Part shown: in pieces, positions 10,915 through 18,770 of the stretch
How positions within the stretch are numbered: the stretch's first letter is position 1
Layout of the letters: each line of letters starts with the position of its first letter
Notes under the pieces: generated by a model
The model's database searches: none
The model's input: only the letters and a program-made list of their open reading frames with translations
Told to the model about the DNA's origin: nothing
Position numbers and translations under genes: made by a program
From: Bradyrhizobium canariense
GTDB lineage: Bacteria > Pseudomonadota > Alphaproteobacteria > Rhizobiales > Xanthobacteraceae
NCBI RefSeq assembly: GCF_019402665.1
Contig: NZ_VSST01000012.1
Coordinates: forward strand, 62,001-126,000
Length of the DNA: 64,000 bases
Direction: 5' to 3'

Positions 10915-12084
10915 ATGTCCTTCCTGAACATCAACGCCACGCTCCCCGAAAAGGGCCGTGACCTCAGGCTCGACCTGTTTCGCGGTATTGCGAACTGGGC
11001 CATCTTCCTCGACCATATCCCCGACAACGTGGTGAACTGGATCACCACCCGCAATTACGGCTTTTCCGACGCCGCCGATCTGTTCGTCTTCATCTCCGGC
11101 TACACCGCCTCCTTCGTCTATGCACGGATGATGCTCGAGCGCGGCTTCCTGGTCGGCGCCACGAGGCTGACCAAGCGGGTCTGGCAGCTCTACGTCGCCC
11201 ATATCATCCTGTTCGTGATCTACATCGCCTCGATCAGCTATCTGGCGCTGCGCTTCGGCGATTCCGAGATGATCAACGAGTTCAACGTCGCCGGCCTGGT
11301 CGACAATGCCACCGAGACGCTGCGCCAGGGCCTGTTCCTGCGCTTCAAGCCGCTCAATCTCGACGTGCTGCCACTCTACATTGTGCTGATGGGGCTGTTT
11401 CCGCCGGTGCTGTGGTTCATGCTGCGCAAGCCGGACCTGACGATGGCATTGTCCATCGTGCTTTGGCTGACCGCGCGCCATTTCGGCTTGAACCTGAACG
11501 CCTATCCGGCCGGACAGTGGTACTTCAACCCGTATTGCTGGCAGGTGCTGTTCGTGTTCGGCGCCTGGTGCGCAATGGGCGGCGCGCGGCGCTCGATGGC
11601 GCTGATCAATGCGCCGGTCACGCTCTGGCTCTGTCTCGGTTACATGCTGTTTGCGCTGGTCATGACCATGGCTGGCCGTTTCCCGACCCTCGGCGGCATG
11701 TTCCCGGAATGGCTGTTCTCGGCGTTCAACCCGAACGACAAGACCAACCTTGCGCCCTACCGCTTCATCCACTTCGTCGTGATCGTGATCCTGGTGATCC
11801 GCTTCGTGCCGAAGGACTGGCCGGGCCTGGAATGGAAAGGGTTCGATCCCATCATCGTATGCGGCCAGCAGTCGCTCGCCGTGTTCTGCGTCGGCGTGTT
11901 CCTGTCCTTCGTCGGTCATTTCGAGCTGTCGATGAGCTCGGGCTCGCTGTTCGCGCAGATCTTCGTCAGCGTCGCCGGCATCGCGATCATGACGACAGTG
12001 GCCTATTACATCTCCTGGTCGAAGAGGCAGGACAAGCCGCTGAAGCCGCCGCCGCCCAAGCCTGCCGCGGCAAAGGCCGCTTGA
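10915..12084 (+). CDS. opgC: OpgC-type membrane acyltransferase-like protein
   Basis: OpgC proteins modify osmoregulated periplasmic glucans with succinyl or similar groups. The 389 aa chain starts MSFLNINATLPEKGRDLRLDLFRG and has about ten hydrophobic segments. The opening DLRLDLFRGIANWAIFLDHIP, the FSDAADLFVFISGYTA segment and the WQVLFVFGAW region match the OpgC family. The C-terminus is a short Pro/Lys/Ala tail. The frame is open 30 codons further upstream from a 10825 GTG/ATG region, but that segment is Arg-rich and unlike the family. No glucan synthase gene is adjacent. Confidence 0.85.
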   Translation: MSFLNINATLPEKGRDLRLDLFRGIANWAIFLDHIPDNVVNWITTRNYGFSDAADLFVFISGYTASFVYARMMLERGFLVGATRLTKRVWQLYVAHIILFVIYIASISYLALRFGDSEMINEFNVAGLVDNATETLRQGLFLRFKPLNLDVLPLYIVLMGLFPPVLWFMLRKPDLTMALSIVLWLTARHFGLNLNAYPAGQWYFNPYCWQVLFVFGAWCAMGGARRSMALINAPVTLWLCLGYMLFALVMTMAGRFPTLGGMFPEWLFSAFNPNDKTNLAPYRFIHFVVIVILVIRFVPKDWPGLEWKGFDPIIVCGQQSLAVFCVGVFLSFVGHFELSMSSGSLFAQIFVSVAGIAIMTTVAYYISWSKRQDKPLKPPPPKPAAAKAA

Positions 12085-12123
12085 GGGGGCAGCGATACCG
12101 CGCCGGACGACAGCGACGCCGCT

Positions 12124-12318
12124 TCAGGCTGCCGCTTCGCTGTCGTACTCGGTGAATTTCTTGTAGATCCAGTCGCGGCCGTCGTGGCGGCGCCAGACCT
12201 TGCCGTAAACCAGCTGCCCGTTGATCGAGCGGCGCGGCACGAACACGGTCCAGAGATGCCAGATCTCGGTCCAGCTCGCCTGCGGACCGATGGTTCGGAC
12301 GTTGCGATCGAAAGACAT
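12124..12318 (-). CDS. Small conserved-looking protein, unknown
   Basis: The 64 aa product (MSFDRNVRTIGP start) is rich in Trp and Arg: WTEIWHLWTVFVPRRSI and KVWRRHDGRDWIYKKFTEYD. It is convergent with opgC, ending 40 bases from it. There is no signal peptide or membrane segment. Function unknown. An in-frame extension upstream exists but has no ribosome-binding site. Confidence 0.55.
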   Translation of the reverse strand: MSFDRNVRTIGPQASWTEIWHLWTVFVPRRSINGQLVYGKVWRRHDGRDWIYKKFTEYDSEAAA

Positions 12319-12625
12319 GATGCAGAACTCACAGGATACGAGCACTGCGACGAACTGTGATATCATGTGAGCACGAATTTCAGGCAGCCGTCGCGAGCCG
12401 GACCGATCTGATAACAGTCACGAAGACGGCCGCAACAACCGCTCGTCCTTAACCTAACCGATCAACCTTACTTCCTGTGCGCGCGCGGCAAGACCGGTTG
12501 AAAGCGGTCGCCGATTTTCCTAGACTGTGTGTGATTTGAGAATGAGCGCGTCGTTTTGAGGACGTGCGGTTATTTCCAGGCTGACGCAAATTTTTGAAAA
12601 CTATTAATGGGCGGGGGCCACCACG
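12319..12625. other. Gene-free stretch upstream of two small genes
   Basis: No coding frame is convincing here. Near 12333-12375 there are TCACA/TGTGA half-sites and the short palindrome TGATATCA, which could be regulatory for the minus-strand gene. The segment 12540-12610 is AT-richer than its surroundings and probably carries the promoter of the small plus-strand gene at 12626. Confidence 0.4.
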
Positions 12626-12784
12626 ATGAATTTGCAATGTGCATGTCTGCGCTTGGCGCTGCGTTCGACGCCGCCTGCTCTGCCCGCGAAGACGCCGGAG
12701 CAAGACCCGCGGAAGGCCGCCAACGACAATCAGCTGGCCTGGCCGTTCCTGCCGTTTCCGTTCGGCTGGTACGCGACGAACTGA
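12626..12784 (+). CDS. Small protein ending WPFLPFPFGWYATN, unknown
   Basis: The 52 aa frame starts at an ATG and ends with an aromatic/proline-rich tail (LAWPFLPFPFGWYATN) after a polar KTPEQDPRKAANDNQ stretch. The tail composition is too distinctive for a random frame in GC-rich DNA. I have the impression of similar tails in other Bradyrhizobium small proteins, which is unverified. No function can be assigned. Confidence 0.45.
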   Translation: MNLQCACLRLALRSTPPALPAKTPEQDPRKAANDNQLAWPFLPFPFGWYATN

Positions 12785-13128
12785 TGGTCGGAAAAGCGTA
12801 ACGCCGCGCAAGCGGAATATCATCGCTTGGCGGCGCCCGTTAGGCATTGGGCGCTGAAATCCCCCAACACCTATACGTGCATGGCGACGACAAAAGGTTC
12901 GACAAAGTTTTACGATTTCCGCACCGCCCGATCTGCCCAATGGCTTGAAAAATCGCGCAGAAGTCGCGTTGGGCAGGGAATGAGCGCCGAGGGTTTGGAG
13001 GGCTTTGGCAGCTCCGGGCATCGGCACTGAACGCGCACCATGCTCGGCTGCTGCGCTCTCGCCTGGATCGCCTGGCGCCTCGCCGACGGGCTGTTGTTCT
13101 CTGGTGCGGTTCCGACCCACCTCCGGAC
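12785..13128. other. Gene-free stretch before tRNA-Pro
   Basis: A 49-codon plus-strand frame (12881-13030, starting MATTKGSTKFYDFRTARS) lies here but has no ribosome-binding site, so it is only a weak candidate. The tRNA-Pro gene is on the minus strand just beyond, so this stretch is downstream of it. No T-rich terminator was recognised. Confidence 0.3.
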
Positions 13129-13205
13129 TGGTCGGGGCAGCTGGATTCGAACCAACGACCTGCAGTACCCAAAACTGCCGCGCTACCAGGCTGCGCTATA
13201 CCCCG
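13129..13205 (-). tRNA. tRNA-Pro (anticodon TGG)
   Basis: On the minus strand the sequence folds as a cloverleaf of 77 bases including an encoded CCA. The acceptor stem is CGGGGTA/TGCCCCG, the D-arm is GCGC/GCGC with AGCCTGGTA, and the anticodon stem GCAGT/ACTGC has loop TTTGGGT giving anticodon TGG. The T-arm is GTTGG-TTCGAAT-CCAGC and the discriminator is A. It reads CCN proline codons by wobble. Confidence 0.96.
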
Positions 13206-13331
13206 AATGTCCGGCGAGCCCCGTCGATACACGCTTCCCAAAGCGCCAGCAAGCCTTCCAACGGCACCAGCAAGCTTCCCAAAAGACCTCAGGACGGGGG
13301 CAATAGCCCTGCCAATAGCCCCTTGACCCGC

Positions 13332-13817
13332 CTACTTGCTGCCGAACAGCGGGTGGCCGACGCGGTCGCCGGCGCGGATGCCATATTTCTGCGCCGTCCC
13401 TGCCACCACCTCCAGAACAGCCCGCGCGGGCCCCCTGGATGAGATGATTTTTGTCGACATCGGCTCGGTATTTTCGGCGATGCGCAGGATTCGGCCGTCG
13501 GCGCGAATGAAGATCATGTCGAGCGAGACATAGGTGTTCTTCATCCACATCGACACCTCTTGCTCGGGATTGAAGTCGAACAGCATGCCCTTGCCGTCCG
13601 CCAGTTCCTTGCGGTACATCAGGCCGGTCTGCTTCTCCTCCTCGGTCGTCGCGATCTCGACCGAGAACACCTGCACGCCGTTTTTGGTGACGATCTCGAG
13701 CGGCTGGAAACTGGCGGCGCGGACGGGGGCGCTCGCGACGGCACAGCCGGCGATGACGAGGATGGCGGCGAGCCAGCCCTTCGCAACGGCGAAGACGGCC
13801 TTTCGATCGAAATTCAT
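13332..13817 (-). CDS. DUF192-family exported protein
   Basis: The 161 aa product has an N-terminal signal/anchor segment (hydrophobic residues 14-33) and then a complete DUF192 domain. Landmarks are VEIATTEEEKQTGLMYRKEL, GMLFDF, VSMWMKNTYVSLDMIFI and GPARAVLEVVAGTA. DUF192 proteins are small beta-rich periplasmic or membrane-attached proteins without an established biochemical role. The gene ends near tRNA-Pro and starts 111 bases from the cold-shock gene. Confidence 0.88.
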   Translation of the reverse strand: MNFDRKAVFAVAKGWLAAILVIAGCAVASAPVRAASFQPLEIVTKNGVQVFSVEIATTEEEKQTGLMYRKELADGKGMLFDFNPEQEVSMWMKNTYVSLDMIFIRADGRILRIAENTEPMSTKIISSRGPARAVLEVVAGTAQKYGIRAGDRVGHPLFGSK

Positions 13818-13928
13818 GGATGGCTCTCGAGGCGTGGGACTGGACCAGTCCTTACGTGGCGATCGCCGGAAAAGCCAGAGGCGCGCCGGTCAGCCAGCGC
13901 GCCTCTGCTCACGATCGCGGGAATAGAA

Positions 13929-14561
13929 TTAGTGGGACGAGACCGGCGATCCCGTCTCGGGATGGATCTCTGCCGCCATCATGCCCTTGGAGCCGGGCCC
14001 GAAGCGGACCAGCACATACTGGCCGGGCCGCAACTCGGTCATGCCGAAGCGGCGCAGCGTCTCCATGTGCACGAAGATGTCGGGCGTGCCCTCGCCGCAG
14101 GTCAGGAAGCCGAAACCGCGCAGCCGGTTGAACCATTTGACCTGGGCTCGCTCCAGCCCGCTGGTCGCCGTCACCGTGACATGGGTGCGCGGCGGCAGCA
14201 TCTGCGCCGGATGGATCGCAGTCGACTCGTCCATCGAGACGACGCGGAACGCCTGGTAGCCCTTGGCCCGCTGGATGCACTCGACGACGATGCGGGCGCC
14301 CTCGTAGGCGGTCTGGAAGCCATCGCGCCTAAGCACGGTAACGTGCAGGAGCACGTCGGGCCAGCCATTGTCGGGAACGATGAAGCCGTAGCCCTTTGAG
14401 GCGTCGAACCATTTGATGACGCCGTGAACCTCGACGAGGTTGGCGCTGCTCTCACCAAGTCCGGTGAATGGACTGAGAGCGCTGTCGCGACCGCCACCGC
14501 CGTGTTCACCCACCGCGGGAACTCCGACCTTCTTGGACTCAAATCCGTCGGACGACCCCAT
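13929..14561 (-). CDS. Protein with two cold-shock domains
   Basis: The 210 aa protein (start MGSSDGFESKK) has two cold-shock domains, about residues 44-108 (VIKWFDASKGYGFIVPDNG, then DVLLHVTVLRRDG) and 140-205 (QVKWFNRLRGFGFLTCGEG, then DIFVHMETLRRFG). RNP1-like KGYGFI and RGFGFL and RNP2-like VLLHV and IFVHM are both recognisable, so single-stranded nucleic acid binding is expected. Duplicated-domain Csp proteins are usual in Rhizobiales. The first 40 residues are low-complexity. An alternative start lies 8 codons upstream at 14585. Confidence 0.9.
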   Translation of the reverse strand: MGSSDGFESKKVGVPAVGEHGGGGRDSALSPFTGLGESSANLVEVHGVIKWFDASKGYGFIVPDNGWPDVLLHVTVLRRDGFQTAYEGARIVVECIQRAKGYQAFRVVSMDESTAIHPAQMLPPRTHVTVTATSGLERAQVKWFNRLRGFGFLTCGEGTPDIFVHMETLRRFGMTELRPGQYVLVRFGPGSKGMMAAEIHPETGSPVSSH

Positions 14562-14759
14562 AACCCCGGACCCCACACATGCCATGCAACCCGCCTGAAT
14601 GGCGGCGCCGAATCACGCGTCTTTAGAGAATCTTCTCAACTCGACGCGACGCGAATCTTTCGACTCAAAAGATAACACTCCCGGTTGCGACGCATAGACA
14701 AAAAAGAGATTCGCCGGAACCTATGAACAGCTTGCACAGCCGCGAATCAAATTGCTGCC

Positions 14760-15521
14760 TCAATTACCGACAAAGGGCCCGAGCGTTTCGCCGATGTCGT
14801 GGCGGATCACGAGATCGGCGACGTCGTCCTGCTCGGTGGACTCGCGATTGATGATTACCAGGCGTGCACCTGCTTCCTTCGCCATCATCGGAAAGCCCGC
14901 GGCCGGCCATACCACCAGCGAGGAACCGATCGCGATGAAGAGGTCGCAGTCTTGCGACAGCGCGGTGGCGCGCTGCATTTCATCCTCGGGCATCGTCTGG
15001 CCGAAGGAGATCGTGGCGGTCTTCACCGGCTCGTCGCACACGGGACAGTTGGGCGCGGCGCCCTCCTCGTCGAAGCGGCGCTTCACCCAATCAAGCGGAT
15101 AGGCCTGCCCGCATCCGATGCAGCGCGCATACGTGGTGTTGCCGTGAAGTTCGATGACGTGGTCGCTCGCGACGCCGGAGGCCTGGTGCAGATTGTCGAT
15201 GTTCTGGGTGATGATCGCGGGAACCTTGCCGGCGCGGTAGAGTGAGGCGAGCGCGCGATGGCCGCGGCCGGGCCTGGCCGCCGCAAAGACCTCCTCCATC
15301 GCGAAGCGCCGGCGCCAGGATTCGTCGCGCGCCTCCTGGCTGGCGACGAACTCGTCGAACGGGATCGGGCGGTTGCGCGTCCAAATTCCGCCCGGCGAGC
15401 GGAAGTCGGGGATGCCGCATTCGGTCGAGATGCCGGCGCCGGTGAACGGCACGATCCGTTTGGCTTCGGCGATCATGTCGCCGAGACGCTCGACGCCGCT
15501 GCGAAGATCCGATGCAATCAA
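14760..15521 (-). CDS. cobB: NAD-dependent protein deacylase, Sir2 family
   Basis: It removes acyl groups from protein lysines using NAD+. The 253 aa chain shows the class III sirtuin motifs: FTGAGISTECGIPDFR, a TQNIDNLHQASG loop, ELHGNTTYARCIGC with the catalytic His, and a four-cysteine zinc site (CIGCGQ then CPVCDEPVK). GSSLVVWPAAG and INRE complete the NAD pocket. Length is normal for bacterial CobB. The 5-prime flank has three imperfect GATTGGTT repeats at about 15546-15583. Confidence 0.93.
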   Translation of the reverse strand: MIASDLRSGVERLGDMIAEAKRIVPFTGAGISTECGIPDFRSPGGIWTRNRPIPFDEFVASQEARDESWRRRFAMEEVFAAARPGRGHRALASLYRAGKVPAIITQNIDNLHQASGVASDHVIELHGNTTYARCIGCGQAYPLDWVKRRFDEEGAAPNCPVCDEPVKTATISFGQTMPEDEMQRATALSQDCDLFIAIGSSLVVWPAAGFPMMAKEAGARLVIINRESTEQDDVADLVIRHDIGETLGPFVGN

Positions 15522-15826
15522 CGCGGCCTCCCGTTTTGCTTTGCCGATTGGTTTGGCCGATTGGTTCTGCTGATCGGTTGGTGATTTGTTTTTGCGCTAG
15601 CTGCAACATGCGCAAGCGACAAGATTATTGACGCTGTTATCCACTGCCGCGCAAGGCACGGTCGGCAATTTTTTCCGACCCTCGCTTATCACAATCCTGC
15701 AATGCCTCCTCCCCATTGACGCCCCAATCAGAAGCGCCAATGCATGTGTTGACGCGACTCAACGTGATTGCGGCGGCAGTGCTTGAGTTCAGTAGGACAC
15801 ATACTCACGTGCAGAGGGGATTTGAC
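15522..15826. other. Intergenic region, divergent promoters
   Basis: This stretch separates the minus-strand sirtuin gene and a plus-strand small gene and must hold both promoters. Three imperfect copies of a 13-base unit built on GATTGGTT or GATCGGTT occupy about 15546-15583, next to the sirtuin start. Positions 15620-15720 are unusually AT-rich. No convincing gene was seen. Confidence 0.4.
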
Positions 15827-15991
15827 ATGACCGAGGACGAACAACGCAAAATCCGCGAACGCGAAGAGATCGCCGCCCGTGTCGCCGCCTTCCGTGCCAC
15901 GCAGGAAAAATTCAAGCGCGAACGTGAAGAGTATTTCGTGTCGACGCTCGACAACGCGCGCAAGGTGGAACGGCCCTCGCTCTGGCCGTAA
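15827..15991 (+). CDS. Small charged protein, unknown
   Basis: The 54 aa product (MTEDEQRKIREREEIAAR start) is highly charged and predicted to be largely alpha-helical: Arg/Glu-rich through FKREREEYF, ending RPSLWP. The start follows a GAGGGGATTTGAC ribosome-binding region. A strong terminator follows 23 bases after the stop, supporting a real transcription unit. Function unknown. Confidence 0.6.
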   Translation: MTEDEQRKIREREEIAARVAAFRATQEKFKREREEYFVSTLDNARKVERPSLWP

Positions 15992-16013
15992 CGACACCAG
16001 ATCACCGAGCATG

Positions 16014-16045
16014 AAAAAAGCCCGGAGCATTGCTCCGGGCTTTTC
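16014..16045. terminator. Intrinsic terminator, bidirectional
   Basis: AAAAGCCCGGAGC-ATT-GCTCCGGGCTTTT is a 13-bp stem with a 3-base loop and A/T tracts on both sides. It lies between a plus-strand small gene and the convergent exported protein gene, so it can serve both. Confidence 0.92.
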
Positions 16046-16058
16046 ATTTGTTCAGGCG

Positions 16059-16361
16059 TTACCAGTGACGGTAATAATGGTGGCGGCGGTAGTACGGTCC
16101 ATCGCCGTAATAGGCGTACGGACCGGGGCCGTAAGCATAGGCCGGGCCGCCATAGTAGCCATAACCCGGGCCGTAGCCGTAGCCATAGCCGTAAGGATGC
16201 GACGCGGCGACGGCGCCCGCGGTGATGGCGCCGGCGGCGAGGCCGAATGCGAGGCCCGGACCGATACCGCGGCCGCGCGCCTCGGCGGGCGCAGGCGCCG
16301 CAACCGCGGTCAGGCCGACGGCTGCAACGGTAGCCAGAACTGCCAGTGTCTTCCTCATCAT
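16059..16361 (-). CDS. Small exported Gly/Tyr/Pro-rich protein
   Basis: The 100 aa product starts MMRKTLAVLATVAAVG with a clear signal peptide (cleavage near AEARG). The mature part has a glycine/alanine segment and a repetitive tail of YGYGYGYGPGYGYYGGP and PYAYYGDGPYYRRHHYYRHW type. Such Tyr/Gly/His-rich tails occur in many rhizobial exported proteins of unknown function. A GGAGGAGA ribosome-binding site precedes the start; longer frames upstream were discarded. Confidence 0.75.
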   Translation of the reverse strand: MMRKTLAVLATVAAVGLTAVAAPAPAEARGRGIGPGLAFGLAAGAITAGAVAASHPYGYGYGYGPGYGYYGGPAYAYGPGPYAYYGDGPYYRRHHYYRHW

Positions 16362-16460
16362 GAATCTCCTCCTTCGTATCTCGGATGGACAACGCCGGCG
16401 CGTTGCGATGGTTGCGCGCAAGCTTGTGGAACCGAGCTCGGAATAAATCCGGCCACGCAT

Positions 16461-16571
16461 GGAACAGGCGCGCGTTCCGCGAATTGTTTGTGCAAGTGCG
16501 GATGCCTCTGCCATCCGGTTGAGGCAACAGCACGAAGACCCCGTCAGCATCACCAATGCTGGCGGGGTTTT
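16461..16571 (+). ncRNA. Candidate small RNA with orphan terminator
   Basis: Three hairpins follow each other: GGAAC/GTTCC (16461-16478), GCCTC/GAGGC (16504-16525), and a 12-bp terminator stem (16539-16567) with a T tract. No plus-strand gene lies between 16046 and the hairpins, so the terminator has no coding partner. A short noncoding transcript is the simplest explanation; the 5-prime end is not defined. Confidence 0.4.
16539..16571 (+). terminator. Intrinsic terminator, no upstream gene
   Basis: CCCCGTCAGCAT and ATGCTGGCGGGG form a 12-bp stem (one T-G pair) around a 5-base loop, followed by TTTTC. It ends a plus-strand transcript that contains no recognised gene. Confidence 0.85.
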
Positions 16572-16640
16572 CAGTTTCACGGACAGCAAATTGGCAACGC
16601 AGCCCAATTGCTGCCAGCGGGGAGCGCCTAGGAGGCTAAA

Positions 16641-16871
16641 GTGCCGATATCCACGCTGCTGGCCCGTATCCGGAGGCTCGTTCCCAAATCCGGCGATCAG
16701 CATTACGACGAGATCGTCCGCAGTTTCGGTGTCGGCACGCTGCGCCCGCCATCGACGCCGATGAGCGACGGCGAACTGGCGCGGGCTATTGCCGAGTTCC
16801 TTAAGGAGCAGCCGTCGAGCGAGTCCGTAGGCGTCCTCGGCCGGCGGCTCGACCCCACCACCCCGCTTTGA
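16641..16871 (+). CDS. Small protein of unknown function
   Basis: The 76 aa frame starts at a GTG immediately after a perfect AGGAGG ribosome-binding site, which makes it convincing. The product is soluble with no signal peptide: MPISTLLARIRRLVPKSG, then an Asp/Ser-rich middle and LARAIAEFLKEQPSSESVGVLGRRLD. Function unknown. The next small frame starts 78 bases downstream. Confidence 0.6.
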   Translation: MPISTLLARIRRLVPKSGDQHYDEIVRSFGVGTLRPPSTPMSDGELARAIAEFLKEQPSSESVGVLGRRLDPTTPL

Positions 16872-16948
16872 GGCGCGGCGCCTTCTTGTCCGGGAACATG
16901 CGCTTCGCGCGCACGTTGGCGTAGCCTTCAGGGAGAAAAGAGGCCGAC

Positions 16949-17074
16949 ATGCCCGTTTGGCTCGAAGTCCTGCTCAACCTGTCCGGCTATGCCGGCTTCG
17001 TGGCGCTCGCCTCGCGGGGCACCGCCTGCCCAGGCAATTGCGCCGACCATCAGATCTCCGGCGAGGACCGTTAA
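16949..17074 (+). CDS. Very small protein (41 aa), possible membrane peptide
   Basis: The frame starts MPVWLEVLLNLSGYAGFVALAS, a hydrophobic helix, followed by a Cys-containing polar tail (CPGNCADHQISGEDR). A GGGAG ribosome-binding site lies upstream. Its stop overlaps the stop of the convergent gene at 17071, sharing the bases TTAA. No function known. Confidence 0.45.
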   Translation: MPVWLEVLLNLSGYAGFVALASRGTACPGNCADHQISGEDR

Positions 17075-17268
17075 TTCGTGTGCGGTGGCTGGCCCGCCGT
17101 GCGCATCAGCCTGTCGGCTTTGACCGCGACACGCGTCTCCTCGAGCTGTGGCCGCAGCGAGACGCTGATCACCACGAAAGCCAGACAGAACAGCGTGCCG
17201 ACGATGGCAACGCGCCGATAGGTGTGGCGGTCGCCCTGATAAAAGCTCGGTTCTGAAAAAGGTGTCAT
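17071..17268 (-). CDS. Small single-pass membrane protein
   Basis: The 65 aa product starts MTPFSEPSFYQGDRHTYRR and has one clear membrane helix (VAIVGTLFCLAFVVISV, about residues 20-37) and a polar C-terminal tail. Function unknown. An upstream in-frame start adds 11 residues. It converges on the 41-aa frame. Confidence 0.6.
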   Translation of the reverse strand: MTPFSEPSFYQGDRHTYRRVAIVGTLFCLAFVVISVSLRPQLEETRVAVKADRLMRTAGQPPHTN

Positions 17269-17629
17269 GAATTCGTTCTTGGCAAAATTGCTTGTTGGCA
17301 AAGTCGTTTCCAGACGTCGCCAGACACACCTATCCCAAGCAGCGGCAAGCGCAATGCGATCGCGCTTTTAACCTAACCGAATACGGTTATCGGCTTCGCG
17401 GCAAGCTTCCGTTAGGAGTGCGCGAAGCGTCTCCAGAAGTCGGCGAGCCGCCTCAAGCCCGCGCGAAAGCCGAGGCTGCGGAGCTTCTGGCGATCCGCCA
17501 TCCGGCTTTGTTCCAGCTTCGCCCGCCTTTCGTTCTCGAAGAGCGAATCGGAATCGCAGAAATCGACGCGAAGCAAATCTTAACATTTCGTTTGCACACA
17601 AACGAGCGCAGTCGCCAACGATCGCGCAC
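17269..17629. other. Gene-poor stretch with a diverged repeat
   Basis: No convincing gene. The sequence at 17528-17584 resembles 17901-17956 and forms one copy of a diverged repeat. TTAACCTAACCGA near 17368 also occurs at about 12449. Long Arg-rich frames on both strands here look like GC-driven artefacts. Confidence 0.4.
17528..17584. repeat. Diverged repeat, copy 1
   Basis: It begins TTTCGTTCTCGAAGAGCGAA and ends near CAAATCTTAAC. It aligns with 17901-17956 at roughly three quarters identity with a few indels. The first part is a small hairpin (TTCG/CGAA arms). Family membership is inferred from this pair only. Confidence 0.5.
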
Positions 17630-17767
17630 TCACATCGCGTCTTGGGATTTCGACCGCGGCGACACCTGCGGCACCGACGGCCTGCCTTTGCGCAAGCGCG
17701 GATGCCGATCATACCAAAACACTTTCGCGATCTCGGCGAACATCTCAAGAAACCAGCACGCATCCAT
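17630..17767 (-). CDS. Very small protein (45 aa), unknown
   Basis: A strong AAGGAG ribosome-binding site seven bases before the ATG supports the start. The product opens MDACWFLEMFAEIAKVFWYD, a Trp/Phe-rich amphipathic segment, then has a basic tail (RHPRLRKGRPSVPQVSPRSK). It could be a membrane-associated peptide. Function unknown. Confidence 0.5.
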   Translation of the reverse strand: MDACWFLEMFAEIAKVFWYDRHPRLRKGRPSVPQVSPRSKSQDAM

Positions 17768-17900
17768 GTCGCGTCTCCTTCGCCTGATCTCGTAGCGAGG
17801 ACACGCGGGAGGGACCGTGCGAAGCATCACGCTGGCTTGGTTTGGAAGCGCGTGTCCCGCATCGACACAGAAGGCACGGCTTGTTCTGCATCCGACTCCA

Positions 17901-17956
17901 TTTCGTTCGCAAGGAACGAATCGGAGTCGAGAAATCAGCGCAAAACGATTCCTAAC
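17901..17956. repeat. Diverged repeat, copy 2, hairpin-forming
   Basis: TTCGTTC-GCAAG-GAACGAA is nested within outer arms CGACTCC (17893) and GGAGTCG (about 17922), giving a long imperfect hairpin. It matches the copy at 17528-17584. Confidence 0.5.
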
Positions 17957-18011
17957 GATCGGTGAAGGTGGGGGAAGATGGCCCGTTATCATCAACGTAG
18001 TGCGACGCTCA

Positions 18012-18164
18012 TCACGCCGCTCGCTTCGCCGTGCCCTTCCCCGACAGATCTTTCTCCGAAAAGCATTCGAGGATCTGGATGCGGAGTTCTTCCGCGGCCG
18101 GGCCGTCGAGTTTCCTGAGTTGATTCCAGAGCCTGATCACTTCGCGTTGTTTCTCGACAGTCAT
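18012..18164 (-). CDS. Small helical protein (50 aa), unknown
   Basis: The frame opens MTVEKQREVIRLWNQLRKLD after a GGAGG ribosome-binding site. The product looks like two amphipathic helices (REVIRLWNQLRKLD and PAAEELRIQILECFSEKDL) with a basic tail. It has no signal peptide. The helical, charge-patterned composition argues for a real protein. Function unknown. Confidence 0.6.
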   Translation of the reverse strand: MTVEKQREVIRLWNQLRKLDGPAAEELRIQILECFSEKDLSGKGTAKRAA

Positions 18165-18375
18165 GGGCACCTCCAAATCAATGTCGCTGCCAAAAGGGAT
18201 GCCCCACTAGAACAAAATAAGAACAAAAAGTCCAGCCCCTCCCCGCAAAATTCGCCGGCCACATCGCCTCAGGCTTCCGCGCGCCGCCGCGGTTGCTTTT
18301 TGGGTTTTCAACCTTAAGTGCGAGAACGCGGCCGGCGGCCAGGCGCTGAAATCCCATCGTCGCCAGCCAAGAAGA

Positions 18376-18401
18376 CCCCATGCGAAAGCGCGGGGTTTTT
18401 C
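18376..18401 (+). terminator. Intrinsic terminator, no clear upstream gene
   Basis: CCCC/GGGG arms with an inner TGC-GAAA-GCG segment are followed by TTTTTC. The nearest plus-strand gene upstream ends more than 1.3 kb away, so this may end a noncoding transcript. The lead-in AGC..GAAGACCCC resembles two other terminators in the window. Confidence 0.65.
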
Positions 18402-18454
18402 TTTTGGGGAACGCGCCATCGCCCTCCCCGTTAGTCATTCCGGAGCGAGGGACC

Positions 18455-18682
18455 GTGACCAGAAAATTCTACGCCGTCGAGGTGGTGCGTCAGATCGAGG
18501 AGACCGTGGAGATCATGGTCGAAGCGCCGGACCGGACCGCCGCACATGATGCAGCGCTCGCGCACCTGAAGGCGCGCGGCTCCGAATATCAGTGGCTCAA
18601 TCCCAAATGCGATCTCGTCGTCTGGCGCGAGCGCAAGGTCGATACGCCGGCGATCATCGACGTGTCCGTGTCGCCGGACTAG
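18455..18682 (+). CDS. Small soluble protein (75 aa), unknown
   Basis: It is read from a GTG start (MTRKFYAVEVVRQIEETVEIMVEA) preceded by a GAGCGAGGGA ribosome-binding region. The product has beta-rich then helical character (DRTAAHDAALAHLKARG) and ends VDTPAIIDVSVSPD. The frame is open 25 codons further up, but that part overlaps a terminator hairpin. Function unknown. Confidence 0.6.
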   Translation: MTRKFYAVEVVRQIEETVEIMVEAPDRTAAHDAALAHLKARGSEYQWLNPKCDLVVWRERKVDTPAIIDVSVSPD

Positions 18683-18770
18683 CGGCCGGAACGAATTTTC
18701 CCGTCTCACGTTATCAAGCCGAATTCAGTGGTGCTGGCGGCACGTCGCGACGCGGGCGGCCAGCTTGAAG

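Noticed and set aside
10573..11919. 448-codon minus-strand frame opposite the OpgC-type gene
   Set aside because: Low-complexity charged product, antisense to a polytopic membrane protein; not a gene.
13129..13330. Integration site at tRNA-Pro
   Set aside because: No duplicated tRNA end and no integrase gene in the neighbourhood.
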